NCBI RefSeq assembly: GCF_000253295.1
Contig: NC_015717.1
Span: forward strand, 3,286,001 to 3,350,000
Length of the DNA stretch: 64,000 bases
Origin: Hyphomicrobium sp. MC1
Lineage (GTDB): Bacteria; Pseudomonadota; Alphaproteobacteria; Rhizobiales; Hyphomicrobiaceae
Direction: 5' to 3'
Below are positions 43,580 to 51,962 of the stretch, piece by piece; the stretch's first letter is position 1, and every line of letters starts with the position of its first letter. The notes beneath the pieces are model-generated. The model did no database searches. It saw only the letters and a program-made list of their open reading frames with translations, and had not been told where the DNA came from. Made by a program: the position numbers and the translations under genes.

Positions 43580-44182
43580 ATGGCGCGTCTCCAATCGATT
43601 AAAGGTTGGCTCAGGCTTAGGCGCCCGGCATCCCCAGAACTGGTCATGGATGGGATTCAGGGAGCGGTAGAAGTGTGTTGGTACGCACAGGCTTACTACT
43701 GGGCCTTAACAAGATTGCAAATGGGTTGCGAAACGGCCATGCCAAGTTCGAATTTCTCCAGCACGGTTGCCCATCCTTCGCTTGAGCGGTTGTTGCGGCT
43801 GCTTCGGCTGCAAACAGATTCCGGAACCGGCCAAGCCCTCGCTTTCACAGTCGATGGAACCACGATCCGTGCTGAAGCATTAAACCGCTTTGTTCGACTA
43901 AGCTGCCGCTTGGGCCTGCCGCCAAGCGACGAACTTGAATTGCGCCGCTTAATGCGCCACTTCTTTCGGCACGCGGATCGCGGAGCCGAGATTTTGTGTA
44001 TGGATGCTGAAGGACAACTCGTTCTGGTGGCAGACGTAGCGGATGATGCGGAATTCGGCCGACTGACCGCGTTATTCTGCGATGCCGCTGTGCATTGGTC
44101 CGCGCTGAGCAGCGGTATGCGGACCGCCGACGTTGCTTCCTCGTTCCTCGATCAGCGTCCGCAGATGGTGATACGGCCTTAG
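43580..44182 (+). CDS. Unknown protein divergent from the sct operon
   Basis: 200 aa from 43580; an internal ATG at 43739 would give 147 aa, nearer the size of a T3S chaperone. The second half (ILCMDAEGQLVLVADVADD, then FGRLTALFCDAAVHWSAL) recalls the beta-sheet and C-terminal helix of class I chaperones, but the central LLxANLF motif is absent. Located opposite sctN, so a T3SS accessory role is likely from position only. Confidence 0.5.
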   Translation: MARLQSIKGWLRLRRPASPELVMDGIQGAVEVCWYAQAYYWALTRLQMGCETAMPSSNFSSTVAHPSLERLLRLLRLQTDSGTGQALAFTVDGTTIRAEALNRFVRLSCRLGLPPSDELELRRLMRHFFRHADRGAEILCMDAEGQLVLVADVADDAEFGRLTALFCDAAVHWSALSSGMRTADVASSFLDQRPQMVIRP

Positions 44183-44465
44183 CTGGCACTGGTACTTCGG
44201 CTAACAATGAGAAGTCTTTAAACTGCCTGCACGCCCGCGGATGGAGCATACGGCGACATTGCTGTCCATGCCATCAAGCACGGTTGCCGCATCCGCTAGG
44301 CCCGCAAGCTGCATTATAACGAACACGGACGGGCCGCCAGCCCCCCAACCGACGGCGTAATGCATCGCACGTGAAGGCCGCACGTCGAGCAAGAATATCG
44401 CCTATACAGCGCCGACTCTTCTACCAGACTGGTTCCGCGATCCCCCGGAGCGCCAGCCGTCAAAT
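44183..44465. other. Intergenic stretch without a supported gene
   Basis: Lies between the convergent 200-aa gene and a chaperone gene. A short minus-strand open frame (44201-44392) encodes a hydrophobic stretch, GGPSVFVIMQLAGLADAATV, but has no recognised relatives or ribosome site and could be a decayed gene fragment. Confidence 0.4.
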
Positions 44466-44942
44466 TCAGCCGCGGATAAAGTGATCGGATGAGTCTGTGG
44501 TCGTCGTTGGCATGCGCTCTCCTGCTTCGTCTTCTTGCGTTTCCTCGGCGCCGAGGATGCCTACCAATCGCTCCGCGGTCTCGACGAAGCGCTGCAAGCC
44601 TTGTTCGAACTTGGGGTAATCAAGTCCCTCTACCGCCAGCGATCGCTGCAGTACAATCGCCTGGCTGATGGAATCGCGCGCCAACGTGACACCATCGAAA
44701 TCGGACCAGAAAAAATTCGCATCCAAAAGACGACCGTAGGTCTCAGCAGTCGCGGGAGGCCGTCCCAGAGTGGAGAGCATCAACAGTGCGCCTTTGTCCT
44801 CGTCGAGCAACAGGCTGACATGCGTGTTGTCCAGCGCGAATTCGAGACCGCCCTCATCGTCGAGTGCACAGGAAGGAACCCCTACCTGTGCTCCGAACTG
44901 CTCCAGGACGCCATTCACTTGATTGGAAAGGTGCGAACTCAT
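44466..44942 (-). CDS. Type III chaperone for effector E, CesT class
   Basis: 158 aa. VPSCALDDEGGLEFALDNTH and LLDEDKGALLMLSTLGRPP form the beta part; YGRLLDANFFWSDFDGVTLA carries the LLDANFF motif; a C-terminal helix and the tail SDHFIRG follow. It begins 17 bp after effector E and resembles the chaperone at 62671 over its entire length, as the two effectors resemble each other. Small and acidic, as expected for a secretion chaperone. Confidence 0.9.
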   Translation of the reverse strand: MSSHLSNQVNGVLEQFGAQVGVPSCALDDEGGLEFALDNTHVSLLLDEDKGALLMLSTLGRPPATAETYGRLLDANFFWSDFDGVTLARDSISQAIVLQRSLAVEGLDYPKFEQGLQRFVETAERLVGILGAEETQEDEAGERMPTTTTDSSDHFIRG

Positions 44943-44959
44943 ATCGCTTCGACTCCGAG

Positions 44960-47900
44960 TTAGGTTGATGAGACAGTTGACGCCACCGGAGTGGGCGCTG
45001 CGGTGACATTGGGTTGGCGCGCTGCAGATGGTGCATTACGATCCGGAATGGCTGCAGCCAAGCGATACTTATACGATGACCCGGAATTCAGTGTTAGATA
45101 ACCGCTCTTTGAAATATCTGCTCCGAACGAGATCTCCAGAAGAGAAAATGCGGGGTCAAATGCCCTCACATCAGTCTGGTTGTTGTCCGAGGCGAAACGG
45201 GTAGGCGCGCCCTTGTATGCAACGTTCACATGGATGGACCCATCCCTATTTTTCTTCAGGAATATGTTTAAACCGCCGCCATCCCCAACCACCCCTGGAT
45301 TGTAATTGTCGTCTCCACCGAGCAGCACCACATTCCGGCCCTCAAAGTTGAGCGGCCGCGAACCTCCTGGCCCGAATTCTGCCAGGAAAGGCCCTATAAC
45401 CCCCTGATGCAGGACGCGAGAGAGTTTCTCGCCAAATTCCGCATCTCCAACGAAATCATGAAACGTTTCTGCAGCTTGCCGCACATCCGCACGTTTCTCC
45501 TCTGTACTCTGCTGGACAGGCACTGCCGAAAAATCCACCAGCGGCTTCGGAAGATCGCCTGGTGCATCCCCAGCAATGAAATAGTTCACTGCAGTAACAT
45601 CACGCCAGAAGGAGTTGCCTACCGTCCGTCCATGCGAGAGAGGATTCGCCCTCAGGTCATCAGCGTCGGCACCATCCGGGATATTTATCTGCCCCTCAAG
45701 TTCTTTCAACCGCCCGAATGTGTCACTTCCCTCGACGATGCCTGAGGCAGATCTCAGGGAAACACTCAAGCTTCGCAAGTCAGCGGACCCTTCACCGAGG
45801 ACTGCGCGCGCATCCTCGAGGACTTTCCAAGCCTGCCGCGCCACTGACACGGGTTGCGCTTGCGCCCAGAGCATGACAGCGGGCTGGACAAAAATCCATT
45901 GTTTCACGCGAGTTTGTCCAGGGCCACGCGCCGCTACAGTGGCGTTAATCTCGCTAATCTGAATTTGAATACTCTCCGCTCGCGCGGCGAGCTGCCTCCG
46001 TCTTTCCGCGTCCTGCAGGCGTTCCTGACTGCTCTTTGATCGCTTTTTTTCGTCGATCTTTTTAATTTCCGCTTTCACATCAACCAAGTCGCGATTCAAC
46101 AGGTCGCGATCTGATAATCTCGTCTCCAGATAGCCGCTTCTCTCCAACGCGGCCACGTTCAATGCACTGATAGCCTTGACGAGCGGCTCCGCGTTATGCG
46201 GCTTTCCGGCTTCGACATACCGCTCCGCCTCGGCTATCACGTTCCCAACGTGCTGCGATACAATTGCGGCATCCTCTATCGCGATCATAGCCATGTCGCG
46301 CAGCTCCTCACTGAGGCAGCTATCGACCATGCTCGCGAGTTCATCAGGGGTAAGGCCGCCTTTTAATGATGGGCGACCGATAAGCACACTCTCAAATGCC
46401 GCGGTCACCATCGTATGAATGCGCCCCATGGCCAAAGTGACGGCTTGTTTATCTCTGTCGTGAAGGCTTAACTTTGCATACAGTTTATCGGAGAACGCTT
46501 CGGAAGCCGTATAACTGTAAAACTCCGCCATGATGGCCGTAAATTGCGGGCGACTCCTCTCTCTCTCCGCCTCCTTTTTGTCCACACTGGTACCTTTGTA
46601 GACATTACTGCCTAGCGGGGTCCGAGGTCGTGTGATGCTCTTGCCCGAGGAAGATGCTTGAAACTCGCTCGCCTGGCTGCGCTGCTCACGTAGAGCCTTC
46701 GCAGCGCCCGATGCCACTGGCGCAGGAGCGCTTCGCCGCGCTGCAATTTCAGATGGCGACGAGATGGGTGTCTTGCCCTTGTTGCCCGTGGCTGGCGTAT
46801 GAGGCTGTCGCTCTCGTTTTTCCGAGGCGGAAGACAACGCGTCGATGAACTGTTGAGCGGCGCGTGGTACGGCCGATGAGACAGCATCTGCGCGAATGGC
46901 CTTCCCGGACTGTTCGACGACCTCAATCTCTCGCTCAGCCGTCTCGATAGCGCCACGCTCGGCAAGTGCATTGAGTAGAGCTTTATTGGTATTGTGCAAT
47001 TGCTTGCTGGCATTTGCAGACGGAAAATGCCTCAGCGTCTCTCCTGTGGCGCTCAATGGCGGAGCCTTATCTGCCATGTCTCTAGCCGTTGCGAAAACCA
47101 CCATCCGGCCCGAACCTTTTTCTGCCATCGCGTCTTTGTAGAGATCGCGTGCCTCCTGTACTGGGAGCGCCGAGACGGCGCTGGAAATGGCCACGCCCAC
47201 GGCAATCCCCACCCATTCGTTCTTCTCTCCAGGGTGCACCTCCTCCGGGCCGAGCAGCCCGATATCATGTGGGCGCTCGGTGGCAAGTTCCTGGAACTTG
47301 CGCAGCGAGGAAGCCAGCTGCTCCGGCTTACCACCTTCGGCGATGTCTCGCGCCAGTTTGATGCCGGCATCGCGCACGTCGGTCAGCCATTTGTTGGACG
47401 CCTCGATCTCAGCTGCATCCATACGTGCGACATGCCGCAGTGTCCCGATAGCGATGTCTAGCTGTGCCTTCCTATTCACCACCGGGCCGCCGGCAGCCAT
47501 ACCGACCTGATATCGCAGCAGCTCCGTATAATGCTGCTTCTGGATCGCGCTGAGGCTGTTCGGATTTACGTCGGCCTCCCTGGCGACTTTTGCAAAGCCA
47601 AGCGCTCCCGGGGCATAGCGCATTGCGGTATCGGCCACCTCATGACGCTCATTGTTTTTGGTCAGCGCCCGCGCAAACACCTCGGCCGTGTGAAGCTGTC
47701 CGCGCGTGAGCGGCGTGGTGTCGTCGGACGCATCATGGGCGGCTCGCGCCAACTTAAGGGCTTCCGGACCGATCTCGCTGCCATAGCGCCACCGAAAATC
47801 GTCATTCAACCCACTGAGTAGTTTTTTCGTCCCCACATGATCTGAATTGGTGATCTTGGCGATGAAGTGAACGATCATGCCAAAGATCCCGCGCGGCGCG

Positions 47901-47998
47901 AGGGTAATTCTACCAGCATCCAGACGCAGCGGGGCATCTTCGGCCTCCCCGACCGTGGCATTCATAACATGGCGGGCAGTAATGTGGAGATCCGGCAT
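44960..47998 (-). CDS. Large type III effector E
   Basis: 1012 aa. N-terminal module RITLAPRGIFGMIVHFIAKI at about 30-50; module 2 EARDLYKDAMAEKGSGRMVV near 285 and ALLNALAERGAIETA near 340. Residues about 480-790 are helical and charged, with a coiled-coil-like run (EIKKIDEKKRSKSSQERLQD). The C-terminal domain starts at VGNSFWRDVT (about 795), then LSRVLHQGVIGPFLAEFG (about 866) and a beta-rich end with YLTLNSGSSYKYRL. The C-terminal part is shared with effectors D and F; no enzymatic motif is recognised. Ribosome site GAGGAAC before ATG. Chaperone gene directly downstream. Confidence 0.82.
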   Translation of the reverse strand: MPDLHITARHVMNATVGEAEDAPLRLDAGRITLAPRGIFGMIVHFIAKITNSDHVGTKKLLSGLNDDFRWRYGSEIGPEALKLARAAHDASDDTTPLTRGQLHTAEVFARALTKNNERHEVADTAMRYAPGALGFAKVAREADVNPNSLSAIQKQHYTELLRYQVGMAAGGPVVNRKAQLDIAIGTLRHVARMDAAEIEASNKWLTDVRDAGIKLARDIAEGGKPEQLASSLRKFQELATERPHDIGLLGPEEVHPGEKNEWVGIAVGVAISSAVSALPVQEARDLYKDAMAEKGSGRMVVFATARDMADKAPPLSATGETLRHFPSANASKQLHNTNKALLNALAERGAIETAEREIEVVEQSGKAIRADAVSSAVPRAAQQFIDALSSASEKRERQPHTPATGNKGKTPISSPSEIAARRSAPAPVASGAAKALREQRSQASEFQASSSGKSITRPRTPLGSNVYKGTSVDKKEAERERSRPQFTAIMAEFYSYTASEAFSDKLYAKLSLHDRDKQAVTLAMGRIHTMVTAAFESVLIGRPSLKGGLTPDELASMVDSCLSEELRDMAMIAIEDAAIVSQHVGNVIAEAERYVEAGKPHNAEPLVKAISALNVAALERSGYLETRLSDRDLLNRDLVDVKAEIKKIDEKKRSKSSQERLQDAERRRQLAARAESIQIQISEINATVAARGPGQTRVKQWIFVQPAVMLWAQAQPVSVARQAWKVLEDARAVLGEGSADLRSLSVSLRSASGIVEGSDTFGRLKELEGQINIPDGADADDLRANPLSHGRTVGNSFWRDVTAVNYFIAGDAPGDLPKPLVDFSAVPVQQSTEEKRADVRQAAETFHDFVGDAEFGEKLSRVLHQGVIGPFLAEFGPGGSRPLNFEGRNVVLLGGDDNYNPGVVGDGGGLNIFLKKNRDGSIHVNVAYKGAPTRFASDNNQTDVRAFDPAFSLLEISFGADISKSGYLTLNSGSSYKYRLAAAIPDRNAPSAARQPNVTAAPTPVASTVSST
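47349..47694. repeat. 346-bp perfect inverted repeat, copy 1 (inside effector E)
   Basis: Exact reverse complement, checked base by base, of 59895-60240 in effector F. Ends are sharp: outside the block the two genes differ clearly. About 12.2 kb separates the copies. Confidence 0.95.
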
Positions 47999-48083
47999 GC
48001 TAAGTTCCTCATGCGCAGCCGACCCGGCAGCAGATTGGTATCATCAGCAAATAATCCGTCTTTGACGGCCGGATCAGAGATCC

Positions 48084-51023
48084 TTATCCCGCATTGGAAT
48101 TATTCGTTTCTGCGGGATTATCGGGAACTTGAAGCTGATATCCGTATCTCGGAGCCATTGTAACAAACTCAACATTGCCCTCTTCGCGTATCGCCACCAC
48201 GAAGGCTATATCCACAAAGGATCTGTCGGGGTTGAGTTCGACCACCGTATTATCCGCCAGCGCGAAGCCTCCGAGCGCCAAACGCGTGCGGTTGACGACA
48301 TGTACGGATCCGTCGTTCTGAGCCTGAACGGCGAAGAACATTTCTGCCCCCTCCGCCAGGGCCATAGGTTCGCCTACCCTTCCGTCCCCCAGCTTGAAGC
48401 CACCAGTAGCGCCCAGCCTCTGGACAAACGGCTCGATCATTTCCTGATGCGCAATGCGTGACACCCTTTCCGCCAGACGATGGTTACCGATGGCGACGCT
48501 CAGCTCTCGCGCAGCTTGCGTAGGAGTAGTGAGCGCCGTTTGTAAACCATCTCTACGTAGAGCTGAGTAGTGCATATTGGGGGTAGAGACAGTTTCCCAG
48601 AACTTACCGCCAACGCTCAATCCTTCTGCCGATAACAACCTGCGATCTAACTCTGGAACCTCCGTCTCATCGAGCTCCGATAGTTCCCCCTGGATTTCTT
48701 CAACGCCAGCGATAGGACCTCCGCCACGGGAGATATTACCACCGGGGACAATCGCCACTTCGGTCAGTGAGGCTTCGAGCGCCGGCATAAGAGTATGGAT
48801 TTTATTTGCCTCGACACCGCGCAGCGCATTCTGAACGCTGAACTCTGTCAGATCATCGAGATAGTCTAGCGCCTCAGCAGGCTTCAGCCCCTGCGCCCAC
48901 GTATCTACGCCGTCTGCCGGAGCTTGCGGGGGCGGCTCCGGATTAGGCACATCCGGGTTTGGAGAAGTTAAATCGCTGATCTCCCTCATCAGCTCATTCA
49001 CCTCGGCGCCGAGTTTCGAAGCCGCACTGTTTTCGTCTTCTACTTCATTTCCGTCTGCGTTCTCAGCCGGCGGGGGGGTCAACGCAATCTTCAGCCGCAC
49101 CAAGTCAGCCAAAAGCTTTTCGAGCGTCTTCCTGTCGTCGTCTCTTTCATACGGCTCGACGGCTCTCAGCCCCGCGGCAACAGAAAATGTCTCAAGAGTA
49201 TCGGTGACGCCCTGACGCTCGAAATTATTCATTTGATTTCGGGCTTGCGCCATCAAACGCCGGGCCTCCTCGCTCCGCTGGCACGCGTGGTCGATCATCA
49301 CACTTTGCGCCGCCATCGCTGTATCGATCGCGCCGGCGAGATCTGCCTCAGACAACGGCTTGGTGAGGACTGTCTGGGTTAGAGGGTCAGAAAGCCAACG
49401 ATATAGTTCCGCTTTAATGGCGCCTCGAATTTCCCGGATTGCTTCCTGATCAGCCCCCATTTTTTTCAGCGCACTCGTGAACCCCGCAGACTTCATATAT
49501 TTACTCGCGTCACTAATGATCGCAGCGGTCAGCTGATCACGCTGTTCGGGCGAGAGCTTTATCTCCGCCTTGGCAGCTTTTTCGGCCTCCATCGCCTGCC
49601 TCAACTCCGATAACCTGCGCGTGTCGGCATGGAACGCGCCGAGTAATTTATTGGCTTCGGCTGCGCTGTCCAAACCCGCTTCCTTGGCCTCTTGCTTCGA
49701 AATGCTGCGCAATTCCTTCTTCGTACCTTTCAACGCCCGCGCAGCGGCCTTCTCACCGGCGCTCTCGACATCATTAATCCGCTTCCAAGCGCCAGCGACA
49801 CCGCTCTCTGCTGCTTCGATATCAGCACTCTCAGCATCACCGGCCGCCTCTATGTCGCCAGCGGCTGCGGACGGATCGGGAACTACGGGTTGCTCAGGAT
49901 TGTCCCATGCACCCTCGACGCCACCGCGCCGGGCAAGCGCAAGGAGCAATGTTTTCGTCGTCATCTGCAGCATCACAGCCGACCCTCCGTAGGATCTCGG
50001 CTCTTTCGGCGCGCTTTCACCACGGGGGATGAATGGCGATTTCGCCTCCGATGACTGGAGCTCGACATTGCCCGCGGCCGCAAACAAGGCCAGCCGGCCG
50101 GCACCGCCTTCCGCCATTGCGCCTTCAAACATCTGCCGAGCCTCACGAGGACTGAATTGCTCCGCCACGTGAGTCATGGACACCATCAGCGCATCGCCGA
50201 AATCATCCCTTCCAGCTCCTTGTGCGTCGGCCATTCCAATCTCGTCCGACAACTGAGACGCTTCAAAGCACAAGCCAGCGAGACGCTGAGAGAACTCATT
50301 CTCATAACTCCGTCGCGCGAAATGGAGGGCGGTCGCTTCTTCCTCCGGCATGCAGCTTTGCTCGGCAAGCCATCGACACGCGTCTTTACCAATCGCATCT
50401 ACGCGTTTTCGCTGCGCCACGGATGCATTGATTTGCTCCGGCGTCATCGCCGCGACACGCTTCAACACAGCCGCCGCCTGGTTCCACCGCTCCCCCCTCG
50501 CCAACATGGGCCAGCCGGGCGTAAGCGAAACCCGCTCCCCCAACAGGAGCTTGAAGTGTTCTTTTTGCTGACCAGACAAAGAGTCTAAATCTACCCCCGC
50601 CATCCGAGCGATTTTCACTAAGGAGTCCCCGCTCGCGTAGCGTTTCGCCCCCCTCACGGCGTCGTCACACTGGCGCTCAAGCGTCAAAGACGCCGCGAAC
50701 TCCTTCGCAGCCGTCACTTGGCTAGGCTTGATCGGGTTCTTATAGTCAAACGCGCCGTCCTTGGGGCGCGCCAATTTGAAGGCCTCCAGGCCAATATCAA
50801 AGCCATATTTATCCTGCAGATCACTCAAGAGGCCGGAGGCAATCGCTTCGGTTGCGGACTTGTCCTTGCCGGTAATGAATGCCACCATCTTGCCAAATAA
50901 GCTGCGAGGAGCGACAGTCATTTCGCCTTTATCATCGAAGCGGAAGGCCGCATCAGGCTTGTCTGCGACCCCCGCCACGCTCAGCAAACTCGTGGCCGAA
51001 ATATTCAGATTCGACACAGGCAT
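48084..51023 (-). CDS. Large type III effector D, acidic
   Basis: 979 aa. N-terminal module TVAPRSLFGKMVAFITG (about 36-52); module 2 EARQMFEGAMAEGGAGRLAL near 302; LLLALARRGGVEGA near 355. An acidic Ala/Glu/Asp repeat stretch (AAGDIEAAGDAESADIEAAE) follows, then a helical middle and a Pro-rich linker (PNPEPPPQAP, near 700). The shared C-terminal domain begins at VGGKFWETVS (about 812) with VSRIAHQEMIEPFVQRLG. Ends 85 bp upstream of effector E, same strand, so the two and the chaperone at 44466 may form one operon. No own chaperone gene adjacent. Confidence 0.8.
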   Translation of the reverse strand: MPVSNLNISATSLLSVAGVADKPDAAFRFDDKGEMTVAPRSLFGKMVAFITGKDKSATEAIASGLLSDLQDKYGFDIGLEAFKLARPKDGAFDYKNPIKPSQVTAAKEFAASLTLERQCDDAVRGAKRYASGDSLVKIARMAGVDLDSLSGQQKEHFKLLLGERVSLTPGWPMLARGERWNQAAAVLKRVAAMTPEQINASVAQRKRVDAIGKDACRWLAEQSCMPEEEATALHFARRSYENEFSQRLAGLCFEASQLSDEIGMADAQGAGRDDFGDALMVSMTHVAEQFSPREARQMFEGAMAEGGAGRLALFAAAGNVELQSSEAKSPFIPRGESAPKEPRSYGGSAVMLQMTTKTLLLALARRGGVEGAWDNPEQPVVPDPSAAAGDIEAAGDAESADIEAAESGVAGAWKRINDVESAGEKAAARALKGTKKELRSISKQEAKEAGLDSAAEANKLLGAFHADTRRLSELRQAMEAEKAAKAEIKLSPEQRDQLTAAIISDASKYMKSAGFTSALKKMGADQEAIREIRGAIKAELYRWLSDPLTQTVLTKPLSEADLAGAIDTAMAAQSVMIDHACQRSEEARRLMAQARNQMNNFERQGVTDTLETFSVAAGLRAVEPYERDDDRKTLEKLLADLVRLKIALTPPPAENADGNEVEDENSAASKLGAEVNELMREISDLTSPNPDVPNPEPPPQAPADGVDTWAQGLKPAEALDYLDDLTEFSVQNALRGVEANKIHTLMPALEASLTEVAIVPGGNISRGGGPIAGVEEIQGELSELDETEVPELDRRLLSAEGLSVGGKFWETVSTPNMHYSALRRDGLQTALTTPTQAARELSVAIGNHRLAERVSRIAHQEMIEPFVQRLGATGGFKLGDGRVGEPMALAEGAEMFFAVQAQNDGSVHVVNRTRLALGGFALADNTVVELNPDRSFVDIAFVVAIREEGNVEFVTMAPRYGYQLQVPDNPAETNNSNAG

Positions 51024-51392
51024 AGGCGATCCTTCTTTCGTTTAATCGTCGACAGGTCGAAGCCGTGTTCAGGCGGCCTATAGCCCAGCGAGAGAGCTAC
51101 CGTCGGCGCCGCGTGAAAATGCCTTAGAGCGCGTCTGGAAATACGGGTGAGAATGGCGAAGGATATTGCCGAACGGGTTTTCCCGGCAGGACGAGCAATA
51201 TCGCAGCTCGGACAGCTCCCGAGTTCCACAGGTCCACATTGCGCATTCGCATCACCTACACATCGACGAGCCGCGCCTCTTCTCTCCTTCCACGACAGGA
51301 GATTGAAGATACCTGCTGTTTGCATCGTCGACACGGGCCGCGATCCCTTGAGAAGACATAGTTGACGCATCGAGCGCCCAACCATGTGCAAT

Positions 51393-51419
51393 CCACGTCG
51401 AAAATCTTATTCGACATGG
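51393..51419. promoter_or_regulatory. 27-bp inverted repeat upstream of the effector D operon
   Basis: Arms CCACGTCGAA and TTCGACATGG match at 9 of 10 pairs around a 7-nt spacer. It lies 370 bp upstream of effector D in the 516-bp gap 51024-51539, where no gene is supported. A candidate operator for the T3SS regulator; evidence is symmetry only. Confidence 0.4.
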
Positions 51420-51539
51420 ACATCGCCGCGCATCACTACTTCTAGTAATGCAACGCTTGTGTGCGCCCAATCTCGTCGCCCGCGAGTTGAAAAATCGATG
51501 GCAGGTTGCGTGTCCGGCACTTTCGAGACCGAGAGAAAA

Positions 51540-51962
51540 TCAGCTCGTCAGCGTCGCCTTGGCGAAGCGTAAGACGTTGCGGCCGTCGCGCCGCTCGTAA
51601 GTCACCCGATCCATCAGTTTCCGAACCAGCAATATGCCGAGGCCGCCAATCGGCCGCTCTGTAACGTCCAGCGTAGTATCGGGATCGGGTATCTGCAGCG
51701 GATCGAAGGCGATTCCACCGTCCTCAACCTCGGCACGTATCTCGCCATCTTTGATCGACAATCGGACGTCGACGACTTTCTCCGAGACCTCCGGGTAGCC
51801 GTACGCCGCAATATTGGAGAGGATCTCGTCGAAAACGACCGCGAAGGGCTGCAACAATCCTTCGGGTAGATCGTGTACGGACAAAAACTCCGCGATGATC
51901 TCAGGCATCTGCTTTGGCGTGCCTTCTTCCAGATGCAAGCGGAGCGACAGCTCGCCACTCAT
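51540..51962 (-). CDS. Anti-sigma factor kinase, HATPase (RsbW/BtrW-like)
   Basis: 140 aa from ATG 51962, which overlaps the phosphatase stop by 4 bp (ATGA). ATP-binding motifs of the GHKL fold: N box FDEILSNIAAYGY, G1 VEDGGIAFDP, G2 IGGLGILLVRKLMD. The family phosphorylates a STAS partner and binds a sigma factor. With the SpoIIE phosphatase and the STAS protein this forms a partner-switching set like Bordetella BtrU-W-V, which controls type III secretion there. Confidence 0.9.
   Translation of the reverse strand: MSGELSLRLHLEEGTPKQMPEIIAEFLSVHDLPEGLLQPFAVVFDEILSNIAAYGYPEVSEKVVDVRLSIKDGEIRAEVEDGGIAFDPLQIPDPDTTLDVTERPIGGLGILLVRKLMDRVTYERRDGRNVLRFAKATLTS

Noticed and set aside
44201..44392. 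63-aa hydrophobic open frame next to the effector E chaperone
   Set aside because: No ribosome site, no family, and too short to support; kept only as a note in the intergenic entry.
47531..47821. 96-aa open frame repeated on opposite strands at 47531-47821 and 59768-60058
   Set aside because: The two copies look conserved only because they are antisense to the identical repeat in effectors E and F; no independent evidence of coding.
51024..51539. Possible rhizobial tts box upstream of effector D
   Set aside because: The GTCGA-containing elements there do not match the tts-box arrangement as I know it; the stronger feature is the symmetric repeat at 51393-51419.
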